A stretch of 51,421 nucleotides of DNA, taken from assembly GCF_004119495.1 (NCBI RefSeq), contig NZ_NRQU01000031.1, positions 1 through 51,421 on the forward strand. Reading direction: 5' to 3'. The notes under the pieces are model-generated. The model was given only the letters and a program-made list of their open reading frames with translations, made no database searches and was not told the origin of the DNA. Position numbers and translations under genes: made by a program. This DNA comes from Flavobacterium sp. YO12 (GTDB taxonomy: Bacteria; Bacteroidota; Bacteroidia; Flavobacteriales; Flavobacteriaceae). Shown here piece by piece: positions 25,643 to 34,144 of this stretch (within the stretch, counting starts at the first letter, position 1; each line of letters starts with the position of its first letter).

Positions 25643-26962
25643 TTATATTTTAGAAAGATTGAATGATTGTGATAATTGTCCTGATACTGAAAGTAATTCG
25701 TAATATTTTTGAATAATTGCTGCTTTAGAAACAGCGGTGTTAATTTTGGCACTTAATTGCTCAACATCAGCTTCAACCAAATCATTGGTATCTGCTAAAC
25801 CATTGTCGAATTTATCTTTTACAAGTCTGTAGTTTTCCGCAGCCTGCTGTAATGCCTCATTATAAACCACACTTTGATTGATCGCTAAATCATAATCTTC
25901 GATAGATTTTTGAACTTCTACCTTAATACGATCAGTCATAATTGCCTCAGTATTTTTTACTTCTAGAGCTCTGCTTTCGGCTTCCTTAACGTGTGCGCTG
26001 TTTTTTAAGATTCCCGATAAATCATAGGATAAACCTAAACCAAAGTTCATAGCGTATTTTACCGTTATAATATCTTTAAGATCAAAAGCAGTGTAACCTC
26101 CAAGTAAAGAAATAGAAGGATAATATCCCGCTTTTGCTACTCTAATACTTGCTTCAGAAGCTTTTTGCTGTAAACGAACAGCCTCAAGATCTTTTCTGCT
26201 CTCCAAAGCAATTGCATCAGATGTTGGTGCATTGTTTGTTTTTAAATTAAAGAAATCATCCTCATTAACCTGTAGTTTTGTTTCAGGAGCTAATTTCAAT
26301 AAAGTGGTCAGATAAAAATTGATGTTGTTTAAGTTGTTTGTAGCTTCATCAATAGATAATTGTGTTTTTGAAACTAATAATTGTGCTTTCAACAAATCGT
26401 TTCTCGGAATAATTCCGTTTTTCTCCAATTCAATAAAATCAGTAACACGCTGTTTCGCACTTTTTTGATTCTCATTTAAAACATCAAGTGTTTTTTGAGC
26501 TTTGTATAATGCCGTGTAATAAGTGATTACTCTTAATGCAACATCTTCTTTAGTTTTTGCTGCATTGGCAGTTTCTGCTTCGTATAAGTTATCGTAAGCA
26601 TCAATACTGCTTTGAATTTTGAATCCTGCAAAAATAGGTAAACTCAAGTTCGCCATTCCAAGCATTGCACGATCAGGAGATGCTAAAGAAGCACTTTTAT
26701 CCTGATTAGGCATATCAATAGATGCTTTTGTAAGACGCTGATATTGACCAGAAACTTTTAAATCAGGATATTGATTGTTTTTTACGGCTGTAAGCTCGTG
26801 TTTTTTTGTGTTTACCTTAGTATTGGCAAGCGTAACTTCGTTGCTTTTTTCCCAAGCCATTTTTACGGCTTCGTCTAAGGTTAAACTTGTTTTTTCTTGT
26901 GCTTCTATTGAAGATATTCCTATGAAGAATACTCCAAAGAGCATTAATTGACTAATTTTCAT
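25643..26962 (-). CDS. TolC family outer membrane efflux protein
   Basis: The 439-residue protein has a signal peptide (MKISQLMLFGVFFIGISSIEAQ) and two TolC (OEP) repeats with long amphipathic helices; LTLDEAVKMAWEKSNEV opens the first. An upstream TTG at 26968 gives two extra residues, but the ATG at 26962 makes a better signal peptide. The start overlaps the end of tetR by 11 bases, so translation is coupled. It is the outer-membrane exit duct for the pump. Confidence 0.92.
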   Translation of the reverse strand: MKISQLMLFGVFFIGISSIEAQEKTSLTLDEAVKMAWEKSNEVTLANTKVNTKKHELTAVKNNQYPDLKVSGQYQRLTKASIDMPNQDKSASLASPDRAMLGMANLSLPIFAGFKIQSSIDAYDNLYEAETANAAKTKEDVALRVITYYTALYKAQKTLDVLNENQKSAKQRVTDFIELEKNGIIPRNDLLKAQLLVSKTQLSIDEATNNLNNINFYLTTLLKLAPETKLQVNEDDFFNLKTNNAPTSDAIALESRKDLEAVRLQQKASEASIRVAKAGYYPSISLLGGYTAFDLKDIITVKYAMNFGLGLSYDLSGILKNSAHVKEAESRALEVKNTEAIMTDRIKVEVQKSIEDYDLAINQSVVYNEALQQAAENYRLVKDKFDNGLADTNDLVEADVEQLSAKINTAVSKAAIIQKYYELLSVSGQLSQSFNLSKI

Positions 26963-27581
26963 AAACAAGTAGCGCTTTTATAGTTTGTTGAATGTGCTTT
27001 GTGAGACTGGTTTTAATGTAATCATTGTACAATGCTTCGGTGTTTAAGTTCAGTAACTCTACGAAGAAAGGTTTATTCATATGAAAGTGAAAATACGTTC
27101 CTATGATCGTTGGCGTAATAAGCGGAATGATTACATCTTTCCTAAAAACACCTTTTTCCTGACCTTGAGTAATAATACTCTCAACAGATTTTAGATTCCC
27201 TTTTTTTAATTCTGTAAATGCAATAAAACTTTTTTCTCTTTTTTTTGCGTTAATTTCAAAATGTAAAACTCTGAAAATCCCTTTGTTACAACTGATTCTG
27301 TTAATGTAAATTTCGATTAATTTATTGACTTTTTCAATCGGTTCCAGATTTTCTTGTAATAAATTTTCGAGTTGTAATTTTAAATCCGAAGTTTTGTAAA
27401 TAATTAAAGATTCTAGTAATCTTTCTTTGGACCCAAAATAATACGAAATCATTGCAATGTTGATTTTTGCTTCTTTCGAAATATCCCGTATTGACGTCCC
27501 CTCAAATCCTTTTTCAGAAAACAACCTTTCGGCAACGTTTAGAATCTGAATTTTTTTATCGTTTAGTTCGATGTGTGACAT
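26952..27581 (-). CDS. TetR family repressor of the efflux operon
   Basis: The 209-residue protein has an N-terminal TetR helix-turn-helix: ILNVAERLFSEKGFEGTSIRDIS followed by INIAMISYYFGSKERLL (about 10-55). The rest is a helical ligand-binding domain. A longer frame starts at 27632, but that codon is inside a palindromic operator and upstream of the -7 element, so the ATG at 27581 is chosen. It is the first gene of tetR-tolC-hlyD-emrB, so it should repress its own operon until a drug binds. Confidence 0.92.
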   Translation of the reverse strand: MSHIELNDKKIQILNVAERLFSEKGFEGTSIRDISKEAKINIAMISYYFGSKERLLESLIIYKTSDLKLQLENLLQENLEPIEKVNKLIEIYINRISCNKGIFRVLHFEINAKKREKSFIAFTELKKGNLKSVESIITQGQEKGVFRKDVIIPLITPTIIGTYFHFHMNKPFFVELLNLNTEALYNDYIKTSLTKHIQQTIKALLVYEN

Positions 27582-27602
27582 GATGTTGTTTCTAATCGAA
27601 TG

Positions 27603-27640
27603 CAAAATTAAACACTTGTTTAAATTAAACACTTGTTTAA
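27603..27640 (-). promoter_or_regulatory. Double palindromic operator and -7 element of the tetR efflux operon
   Basis: Two tandem copies of TTAAACACTTGTTTAA lie at 27608-27623 and 27625-27640, each with half-sites TTAAACA and TGTTTAA and spaced 17 bases apart. The minus-strand -7 element TAATTTTG (27603-27610) overlaps the end of copy 1. This arrangement fits autorepression by the TetR protein encoded immediately downstream. Confidence 0.8.
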
Positions 27641-27688
27641 TTTTATTTTAACATAATATTAACATAAAATAGATTTTCGATTTGGTGC

Positions 27689-27720
27689 AAAAAAAAGCTG
27701 AAACCCCTAGTGTTTCAGCT
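27689..27720 (-). terminator. Terminator of the trp operon
   Basis: On the minus strand AGCTGAAAC pairs with GTTTCAGCT around a short loop and is followed by an eight-base T-run. It lies downstream of trpA, after a repeat copy. Confidence 0.85.
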
Positions 27721-27734
27721 CTATAGTTCTGTTT

Positions 27735-27842
27735 TGTCATTTCGACAAAGGAGAAATCTTCGCAAGCAGCTCCGCAATCAAAAGCTTTAATCTTTGTCGA
27801 TTTTGCAACGGAGATTCTTCGTTCCTCAGAATGACAAACTAT
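27735..27842. repeat. Intergenic repeat family 'TGTCATTTCGACAAAGGAGAA'
   Basis: A left arm ('tgtcatttcgacaaaggaga') is followed by 'cgcaagcagctccgcaatc' and an inverted right arm ending 'tcctcagaatgacaaa'. A second copy lies at 48003-48106. It sits between trpA and the trp terminator. Confidence 0.75.
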
Positions 27843-27860
27843 ATGTTTATTGTATACGAT

Positions 27861-28622
27861 TTATCGAATCTCTCCAACAAATTCTGCAATTTTTCCACTG
27901 CCATTTTCGCTTAGATGTTTAATAAAAGCACTTCCAATGATAGCACCTTTTGCATATTTAGTAGCTTGATTGAAAGTTTCTTTATTCGAAATTCCAAAAC
28001 CTACTATTTGCGGGTTTTTCAAATTCATGTTCGCAATTCTTTCAAAATAACTTTCTTGAACATTTCCAAAACCAGTTTGAGATCCTGTCACACTCGCAGA
28101 ACTCACCATGTAGATAAATCCGTTTGAAACGCTGTCGATAAAACGAATGCGTTCTTCTGAAGTTTGTGGTGTAATCAAGAATACATTAAGCAATCCGTAT
28201 TTTTCGAAAATTGCTTTGTATTCATCAGCATAAACATCAACAGGTAAATCAGGAATGATTAATCCGTCAATGCCAATTTCAGCACATTTTTTGCAAAAAG
28301 CTTCAACTCCGTATTGTAACATCGGATTAAAATATCCCATAATAATCAACGGGATTTTTACGCTTTCGCGGATGTTTTGCAGCTGATCGAAAAGAATTTG
28401 AGTCGTCATTCCATTATGCAGTGCTTGTGTCGAACTTGCCTGAATCGTTGGTCCGTCTGCCAAAGGATCGCTAAACGGAAGTCCAATTTCGATTAAGTCA
28501 ACGCCGTTTTTTTCTAAATCTTGAATAATCTGCACGGTATCATTTAAACTTGGATATCCAGCAGAAAAATAGATCGAAAGGATCTTTTTATCTTCTTGTA
28601 ATTTTTGAGTTATTCTGTTCAT
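27861..28622 (-). CDS. trpA: Tryptophan synthase alpha subunit
   Basis: The 253-residue TIM barrel carries the catalytic Glu and Asp in VDLIEIGLPFSDPLADGPTIQ, the MGYFNPMLQYG loop, GLIIPDLPV, and the phosphate-binding GFGISNKETF and IIGSAFIKHL. It cleaves indole-3-glycerol phosphate and passes indole to TrpB. It is the last gene of the trp operon. It is separated from trpB by an unusual 851-base interval holding a cyclotransferase gene, a nitrilase remnant and a repeat. Confidence 0.97.
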   Translation of the reverse strand: MNRITQKLQEDKKILSIYFSAGYPSLNDTVQIIQDLEKNGVDLIEIGLPFSDPLADGPTIQASSTQALHNGMTTQILFDQLQNIRESVKIPLIIMGYFNPMLQYGVEAFCKKCAEIGIDGLIIPDLPVDVYADEYKAIFEKYGLLNVFLITPQTSEERIRFIDSVSNGFIYMVSSASVTGSQTGFGNVQESYFERIANMNLKNPQIVGFGISNKETFNQATKYAKGAIIGSAFIKHLSENGSGKIAEFVGEIR

Positions 28623-28683
28623 TTTAATATCTTTTATTTCTTATGCAAGGTTTTCAGAACCTTGTAAGTATGTTAAGTTTTGT

Positions 28684-28860
28684 TCTGCCACAGATTAAAG
28701 GATTTTTACTGATAACTGTTGTAAATTACTTCACGCAGATTTAAATTGATTTAAGCAGATTAGGACAGATTTTTTTTAATGTTACCAATAAAATCTGCTT
28801 TAATCTGCTAAATCAGCGTGCAAAAAATCTTTTCAAATTTGTGTAATTTGCGGCATATGT
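28684..28860. repeat. Intergenic repeat family 'CACAGATTAAAGGATTT' inside the trp operon
   Basis: Arms such as 'tgccacagattaaaggattt', 'agatttaaattgatttaagc' and 'ctgctttaatctgctaaatc' form a long imperfect dyad between trpA and the nitrilase remnant. It ends in 'ttgtgtaatttgcggca'. There is no gene between 28623 and 28898. Confidence 0.7.
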
Positions 28861-28898
28861 TTTAAATTTTTACAATCTTACTTGTCCAGTTATCATTG

Positions 28899-29054
28899 TC
28901 ATTTTTCTTTTTCATAACCTGTAATCGACATTTGGGGAAAAGTGATTAATTGCGCTCCATTTTGAACTGCCAATTCAATTAGGTTATAATGATCCAGTAA
29001 ATTAGTTTCAATATATCCTTGTGTTGGTTTTGTTTGCGGAGCAGCTAGAATCAT
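28899..29054 (-). pseudogene. N-terminal remnant of a carbon-nitrogen hydrolase (nitrilase superfamily)
   Basis: A 51-codon frame starts MILAAPQTKPTQGYIETNLL and ends LITFPQMSITGYEKEK. This matches the first 50 residues of nitrilase-superfamily amidohydrolases (AAxQ...G, then FPExxxTGY), after which the frame stops. The first catalytic Glu of the family (FPE) is Gln here (residue 41), and the Lys and Cys of the catalytic triad would lie in the missing part. It is therefore a non-functional fragment, with its end replaced by repeat-like sequence. It lies 18 bases after the cyclotransferase gene. Confidence 0.75.
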
Positions 29055-29072
29055 TTTCTATTTTTACAACTG

Positions 29073-29390
29073 TTAGTTTTCTGTATAAACCCAAGCAGAA
29101 ATTCCAGAGTTCAATGTTACTTTAACTCTTTTGTACGCATTCGATTCAAATAAATCTACTTTAGCTAAATCTGCAAGAGTAACATTAAAAACAACACCAT
29201 GAATAACATCTGAAAGGCTTTCACTTGCTATTGCAACAACATAATCTGCCATTCCAAATTCTTCTTCAATTTTCAGGCTTTTTAATTTGTAGCCATTAAG
29301 CTGATCAGGATTGCCAGTTAATATTTTTCTAAAAACTCGCATCTGAATTTCTTTTGAACGTAATGTTCCGTAAGAGAATAACTGTTCCAT
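29073..29390 (-). CDS. Gamma-glutamylcyclotransferase (AIG2/GGCT-like) family protein
   Basis: The 105-residue protein starts MEQLFSYGTLRSKEIQ, matching the YGTL substrate-binding motif of the GGCT/AIG2-like fold. Later it has IHGVVFNVTLADLAKVDLFESNAYKRVKV, where the Glu in DLFE corresponds to the family's catalytic acid. The substrate may be a gamma-glutamyl peptide, but small bacterial members are mostly uncharacterised. It lies inside the trp operon between trpB and trpA and has no obvious role in tryptophan synthesis. Confidence 0.85.
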   Translation of the reverse strand: MEQLFSYGTLRSKEIQMRVFRKILTGNPDQLNGYKLKSLKIEEEFGMADYVVAIASESLSDVIHGVVFNVTLADLAKVDLFESNAYKRVKVTLNSGISAWVYTEN

Positions 29391-29473
29391 AATTATTATT
29401 TTTCTCGTTGTTTGTCTGCGTTAAATATCTTTTAATCCGTTGCTGCGGAAAACGCTCCAAATTACGATTTTTA

Positions 29474-30655
29474 TTACAATTTAAAATAATCAATATAATT
29501 ATCTAAATCTTTATCGCCGCGGCCTGAAAGACTGATTACTAAAATATCTGTAGGTTTAAATTTCTTTTGATCCAAAACGGCAAAGGCATGCGCGCTTTCA
29601 ATTGCTGGAATAATTCCTTCTAATTTTGTTAACTGTAAACCAGCGTTCATAGCATCGTCATCTGTAACAGAGAAAAATTCTCCACGTCCAGTTTGTGCCA
29701 AGTGTGCGTGCATAGGACCAACTCCTGGATAATCTAATCCTGCAGAAATAGAATATGGTTCTGTAATTTGTCCGTCTGGAGTTTGCATTAACAATGTTTT
29801 GCAACCATGAATAACACCAACTTTTCCTAACTTACTTGTGGCAGCGCTGTGACCGCTGTCAACACCTTTTCCTGCAGCTTCTACAGCAATAATACCTACT
29901 TCTGGTTCATGCAAAAAGTGATAGTATGTTCCTGCCGCATTACTTCCTCCACCAATACAAGCCACTACATAATCAGGATTTTCACGTCCTTCTTTTTCTT
30001 TTAACTGCCATTTTATTTCCTCAGAAATTACACTTTGAAAACGCGTTACCATATCTGGATAAGGATGAGGTCCAATGGCTGAACCAATAATATAATGTGT
30101 ATCAACTGGATTATTAATCCAATCACGAATGGCTTCGTTTGTAGCATCTTTTAAAGTTCTTGAACCCGAAAGTGCTGGACGAACTTCTGCGCCTAACATT
30201 TTCATACGAGCTACGTTTGGCGCTTGACGAGCAATATCTATTTCGCCCATATAAACAATGCATTCCATTCCCATTAAAGCACAAACTGTTGCTGTTGCAA
30301 CTCCATGCTGACCAGCTCCCGTTTCGGCAATAATTCTTTTTTTGCCTAAACGTCTTGCAACTAATATCTGTCCGATAGTATTATTTACTTTGTGAGCACC
30401 AGTATGATTTAAGTCCTCTCTTTTTAAGTAAATTTTTGTGTTGTATTTTTCAGATAAGCGATTTGCAAAATAAAGCGGACTTGGACGGCCAACATAATCT
30501 TTTAAAAGTTTATCAAACTCAGCTTTAAAACCTGGTTCACTGGTAATTTTTAAGTAGTTTTGGCGTAATTCCTCTACATTTGGATATAGCATTTCTGGAA
30601 TATAAGCTCCGCCAAATTCTCCGTAATATCCTTTTTCGTTAACGTTAAAATTCAT
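29474..30655 (-). CDS. trpB: Tryptophan synthase beta subunit
   Basis: The 393-residue PLP enzyme has the PLP-binding Lys in LNHTGAHKVNNTIGQ, the AETGAGQHGVATATV segment, the phosphate-binding GGGSNAAGTYYHF and SGRGDKDLDNYI at the end. It condenses indole with serine to form tryptophan. Length and motifs are complete. It follows trpF by 12 bases. Confidence 0.98.
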   Translation of the reverse strand: MNFNVNEKGYYGEFGGAYIPEMLYPNVEELRQNYLKITSEPGFKAEFDKLLKDYVGRPSPLYFANRLSEKYNTKIYLKREDLNHTGAHKVNNTIGQILVARRLGKKRIIAETGAGQHGVATATVCALMGMECIVYMGEIDIARQAPNVARMKMLGAEVRPALSGSRTLKDATNEAIRDWINNPVDTHYIIGSAIGPHPYPDMVTRFQSVISEEIKWQLKEKEGRENPDYVVACIGGGSNAAGTYYHFLHEPEVGIIAVEAAGKGVDSGHSAATSKLGKVGVIHGCKTLLMQTPDGQITEPYSISAGLDYPGVGPMHAHLAQTGRGEFFSVTDDDAMNAGLQLTKLEGIIPAIESAHAFAVLDQKKFKPTDILVISLSGRGDKDLDNYIDYFKL

Positions 30656-30667
30656 TTTATTCCAATT

Positions 30668-31300
30668 TTAAAAGTTGGCAACATCAAATTTTCGTTTGAA
30701 ATTGCTAAATAGATTTTTGTTTTTAAGCCCCGGTTCGATTTCAAATTTACTATTTACATCGACAGCATAAATAGGTAAATTTGTTTTTGAAATTTCTTCA
30801 ATGGCTTTTAGTTCGTTAATCCCGATTCCGCCGCTTAAAAAGAATGGCTTATCCGAATTGTATTTTTTTAATATAGTCCAGTCGAATGTTGTTCCGTTTC
30901 CGCCCGGCAGCTTGCCTTTTGTGTCAAACAGAAAATAGTCAGCGACAGCTTCAAAAGGTTTTATAACTTCAAAATCGAAGTTTTCATCGGCCGAAAATAC
31001 TTTTATGATTTCGATTTTATTTGGCAGTTGTTTTTTTAGTTCTGATAAAAAATCAACCGATTCATTTCCGTGTAACTGAACGGCTTGTAAATTGTATGTT
31101 GTTACTTTTTCTAGAATTTCTTCCTGACTTTGATTAACAAAAACACCTACTTTTTTGACTGTTTTTATTAGTTCAGGAATGGTTCCGTTAAAATATCGTG
31201 CGGACTTTTCCCAGAAAATAAATCCCATATAATCGGGCAGGAGCGCTCCAACTTCTAGAATGTTTTCGGGGTATTTCATACCGCATATTTTGAGTTTCAT
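30668..31300 (-). CDS. trpF: Phosphoribosylanthranilate isomerase
   Basis: The 210-residue TIM barrel starts MKLKICGMKYPENI, with the catalytic Cys in KICGM and the catalytic Asp in LFDTKGKLPGGNG; FLSGGIG and VDVNSKFE bind phosphate. A frame open to 31378 adds 26 residues, but these come from repetitive intergenic sequence ('gctttaggcaataggcttta') and are not part of the family, so the ATG at 31300 is used. It isomerises phosphoribosylanthranilate in tryptophan synthesis. Confidence 0.95.
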   Translation of the reverse strand: MKLKICGMKYPENILEVGALLPDYMGFIFWEKSARYFNGTIPELIKTVKKVGVFVNQSQEEILEKVTTYNLQAVQLHGNESVDFLSELKKQLPNKIEIIKVFSADENFDFEVIKPFEAVADYFLFDTKGKLPGGNGTTFDWTILKKYNSDKPFFLSGGIGINELKAIEEISKTNLPIYAVDVNSKFEIEPGLKNKNLFSNFKRKFDVANF

Positions 31301-31304
31301 TTTT

Positions 31305-31475
31305 TTTATTGCTTTAAGCTTTAGGCAATAGGCTTTAGGCTTTTTGCTTTGTGCTGATTTTTTTATTTGTTTTGCCACGAAGGCGCTAAGACACTAATTT
31401 TGTTTTCTTTTTTTTAGCCACTAATTGCACGAATTTCCACTAATTCAATTCGTGCTAATTCGTGAAATTCGCGGC
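31305..31475. repeat. Intergenic repeats between trpF and trpC
   Basis: A small repeat ('ctttaagctttaggcaatag') precedes a dyad of the 'CACGAA/TTCGTG' type: 'gccacgaaggcgctaagaca', 'gccactaattgcacgaattt', then 'aattcgtgaaattcgcggc'. It lies within the trp operon. A shorter relative is at 32276-32338. Confidence 0.65.
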
Positions 31476-31487
31476 AAACTTTTAAAT

Positions 31488-32267
31488 TTACAGCTGACTA
31501 ATAAAATCAGTTGCCGCTTTGCCAGCGTTCTCGGTTTTCATGAAGTTTTCTCCAATTAAGAAACCTTTGTATCCAAAAGGTTTAAGTTCCTGAATGGCTT
31601 CGATTGATGAAATTCCGCTTTCAGAAACTTTTACAAAATCATTTGGAATTTGTGATGCCAGTTGTTTGCTGAAATCTAAGCTTACTTCGAATGTTTTTAG
31701 GTTTCTGTTGTTTACACCAATCATATCTAAACTAGGCATGATTGATTTTTCTAATTCTTCCTGATTATGAACTTCTAGTAAAACTTCTAATCCTAGTTTT
31801 TTTGCAAATTCAGACAGCGATTTTATTTCTTCTCTTGTTAAAACTGCCGCGATTAATAAAATTAAATCGGCTCCGTGAGCTTTTGCTTCTAAAATTTGGT
31901 ATTCATCGACAATAAACTCTTTTCGCAAAAGCGGAATATTGACACTCGCTCTTGCTAAAAGTAAATCGTCAAGTGAACCTCCAAAATATTTCCCGTCTGT
32001 TAAAACAGAAATTCCACAAGCTCCAGCATTTTCGTACCCTTTAACGACTTCTTCGACTGTAAAACTTTGATTGATAATCGATTTTGAAGGAGAGCGACGT
32101 TTGTGTTCTGCAATAATTCCAGAATTGCTTTCTTTTAATTTTTGGCTAAGAGAAATTGTCTGTTTTCCAAAAAATACTGAAGTTTCCAATTGAGAAACCG
32201 GAATAATTGATTTCTTTAGAATAACTTCTCGTTTCTTGTCTAGTATAATTTTATCTAAAATATTCAT
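31488..32267 (-). CDS. trpC: Indole-3-glycerol phosphate synthase
   Basis: The 259-residue TIM barrel starts MNILDKIILDKKREVILKK. It carries the catalytic and substrate residues in AEHKRRSPSKSII, LLRKEFIVDEYQI, LEVLLEVHNQEEL, IGVNNRNLKTF and VSESGISS. It closes the indole ring of indole-3-glycerol phosphate. It is a stand-alone enzyme, not fused to TrpF as in enterobacteria. It lies 74 bases after trpD. Confidence 0.97.
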   Translation of the reverse strand: MNILDKIILDKKREVILKKSIIPVSQLETSVFFGKQTISLSQKLKESNSGIIAEHKRRSPSKSIINQSFTVEEVVKGYENAGACGISVLTDGKYFGGSLDDLLLARASVNIPLLRKEFIVDEYQILEAKAHGADLILLIAAVLTREEIKSLSEFAKKLGLEVLLEVHNQEELEKSIMPSLDMIGVNNRNLKTFEVSLDFSKQLASQIPNDFVKVSESGISSIEAIQELKPFGYKGFLIGENFMKTENAGKAATDFISQL

Positions 32268-32341
32268 TGTTGTTGTTTTGCCACGAAGTCACAAAGGCGC
32301 AAATTTTATTAGTGCTAATTTGTGAAATTTGTGTTTGTTTC

Positions 32342-33334
32342 TTATTTGCTTAATTCTTGTAAAGTCTTTAATGCTGTCAATCCTTTTCCAGACAATAAAC
32401 TTTCTTTTGCTAATTCAAATCCTTCTTTAGGAGAACATTTTGTAACAGTCGAAATTGCCATTGCTGCATTGGCACAAACCACATTATTTTGAGCTTCGTT
32501 TCCTTTTCCTGAAATAATATTGGTGAATATTTCTGCTGATTCTTCGATGGTTTTTCCGCCTTCGATTTCGGTTTGTGATAAAAGACGAACGTTAAAATCT
32601 TGTGGATTCAACATTCCTTCCATATGACTTGTTATAATTTTTGTCGGACCAGTTAAAGAAATCTCATCGTAGCCGTCAAGCGAATGCAAAATGGTGAAAT
32701 TTACATTGGTATTTTGATATAAATAAGCATACATTCTCGCTAATTCTAGATTGAAAACACCAACCAATTGGTTTTGCGGAAATGATGGGTTTACCATTGG
32801 CCCCAACATATTAAAGAATGTTTTTACTGCCAATTCTTTACGGATTGGCCCCACATTTTTCATCGCTGGGTGAAATAGGGGAGCATGCAAAACGCAAATA
32901 CCTGCTTTATCGATACATTTTTCTAAAAAGGAAGGATCGTTGCTAAATTTAATTCCCATTTTTTCCATTACGTTGCTTGACCCTGAAATGGATGAAACAC
33001 CATAATTTCCATGTTTGGCAACTTTAATTCCAGCTCCTGCCGAAACAAATGAAGCTAAAGTGGAAATATTAAAAGTGTCTTTTCCGTCACCGCCCGTTCC
33101 GCATAAATCGATGGTGTTGTAAGCTGATAAATCAACGCGAATACACAAGTCTAATAAAGCTTCACGAAAACCCGAAAGTTCATCGATTGTTATGCTTCGC
33201 ATCATAAATACGGTCAAAAATGCCGAAATCTGACTTGGATTGTATTGACCGCTTGAGATATTAATCAATACGTTTTTTGCTTCTTCTTTAGTAAGCACTT
33301 CGTGATTGATTAATTTGTTTAATATAGTTTTCAT
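32342..33334 (-). CDS. trpD: Anthranilate phosphoribosyltransferase
   Basis: The 330-residue protein has the PRPP-binding CGTGGDGKDTFNIST, the KHGNYGVSSISGSSNVMEKMG loop, the anthranilate-site HPAMKNVGPIRKELAVKTFFNMLGPMVNP and the SLDGYDEIS region. It transfers phosphoribose to anthranilate. The N-terminal TrpG domain found in enterobacterial TrpD is absent; trpG is separate, 152 bases upstream. Confidence 0.97.
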   Translation of the reverse strand: MKTILNKLINHEVLTKEEAKNVLINISSGQYNPSQISAFLTVFMMRSITIDELSGFREALLDLCIRVDLSAYNTIDLCGTGGDGKDTFNISTLASFVSAGAGIKVAKHGNYGVSSISGSSNVMEKMGIKFSNDPSFLEKCIDKAGICVLHAPLFHPAMKNVGPIRKELAVKTFFNMLGPMVNPSFPQNQLVGVFNLELARMYAYLYQNTNVNFTILHSLDGYDEISLTGPTKIITSHMEGMLNPQDFNVRLLSQTEIEGGKTIEESAEIFTNIISGKGNEAQNNVVCANAAMAISTVTKCSPKEGFELAKESLLSGKGLTALKTLQELSK

Positions 33335-33339
33335 TTAAT

Positions 33340-33486
33340 TTAGTCTTAAAGTCATAAAGTCGAAAGTCTTAAAGTCTTCTTATTTTTGACGTTTATTTTT
33401 AAAATTGATTAATGTTTTTTAGTTTTAATAGGAAAGACTAAGTTTTTAATATTTGACTTTATGACTTTCGACTTTAAAACTTTTGA
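33340..33486. repeat. Intergenic dyad repeat between trpG and trpD ('AAAGTCTTAAAGTC')
   Basis: The arms 'cttaaagtcataaagtcgaa' and 'ctttatgactttcgacttta' flank an AT-rich centre, forming an imperfect hairpin inside the trp operon. Confidence 0.7.
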
Positions 33487-34053
33487 CTAACTTCTAATCC
33501 AATTCTCTAAAATCCTTTTACCTTTTGGTGTCAGCACACTTTCTGGGTGAAACTGAACGCCTCTTACATCAAATTTTTTGTGACGTAAAGACATAATTTG
33601 TCCGTTTTCGTCAACAGAAGTAGCTTCAAGAACTTCTGGCAGGTTGCTGTCAACCACCCACGAATGGTATCTTCCAACTTCAAACTCATTTCCTAAGCCT
33701 TCAAATAAAATTTCATCTGAAACTACTGTTTTTACATTTGTAGCCACGCCATGATATACTTTGTCAAGATTTGAAAGAGTTCCGCCAAAAACTTCTCCAA
33801 TGGCCTGTTGTCCTAAGCAAACGCCCAAAATGCTTTTTGTTGGAGCGTATTTTTCAATTACTGCTTTTAATAGACCAGCTTCATCTGGAATTCCAGGTCC
33901 CGGCGAAAGTAAAATTTTATCAAAAGATGCGATTTCGTCAATTTCGAATTCATCATTTCTGTAAACGGTTACTTCGCAGTTTAAATCTTCCAAATAGTGC
34001 ACTAAATTATAAGTGAAACTATCGTAATTGTCTATAACTAATATTTTTTTCAT
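33487..34053 (-). CDS. trpG: Anthranilate synthase component II (glutamine amidotransferase)
   Basis: The 188-residue class I amidotransferase starts MKKILVIDNYDSFTYNLVHY and has the oxyanion region LLSPGPGIPDEAG, the nucleophile Cys in GVCLGQQAIGE, and the His-Glu pair in VQFHPESVLT. It supplies ammonia from glutamine to TrpE. Similar subunits can also serve folate synthesis (PabA), but the trp context decides the name. Confidence 0.96.
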   Translation of the reverse strand: MKKILVIDNYDSFTYNLVHYLEDLNCEVTVYRNDEFEIDEIASFDKILLSPGPGIPDEAGLLKAVIEKYAPTKSILGVCLGQQAIGEVFGGTLSNLDKVYHGVATNVKTVVSDEILFEGLGNEFEVGRYHSWVVDSNLPEVLEATSVDENGQIMSLRHKKFDVRGVQFHPESVLTPKGKRILENWIRS

Positions 34054-34140
34054 TTTTTTTGAGGTTCTAAGTTGCTAAGATTCTGAGGTTCTAAGTTTCA
34101 GTATCTTGAAACTTGAAACAAAGAAAACTTGAAACTAAAT
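34053..34140. repeat. Short repeat between trpG and the lipoprotein gene
   Basis: The repeated words 'gaggttctaagttgctaaga', 'ttctgaggttctaagtttc' and 'cttgaaacttgaaac' resemble the 'AGGTTC' repeat family with diverged arms. Confidence 0.5.
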
Positions 34141-34144
34141 TTTC

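Noticed and set aside
31301..31378. N-terminal extension of trpF by 26 codons
   Set aside because: The added residues derive from an intergenic repeat, while TrpF enzymes begin at MKLKICGM.
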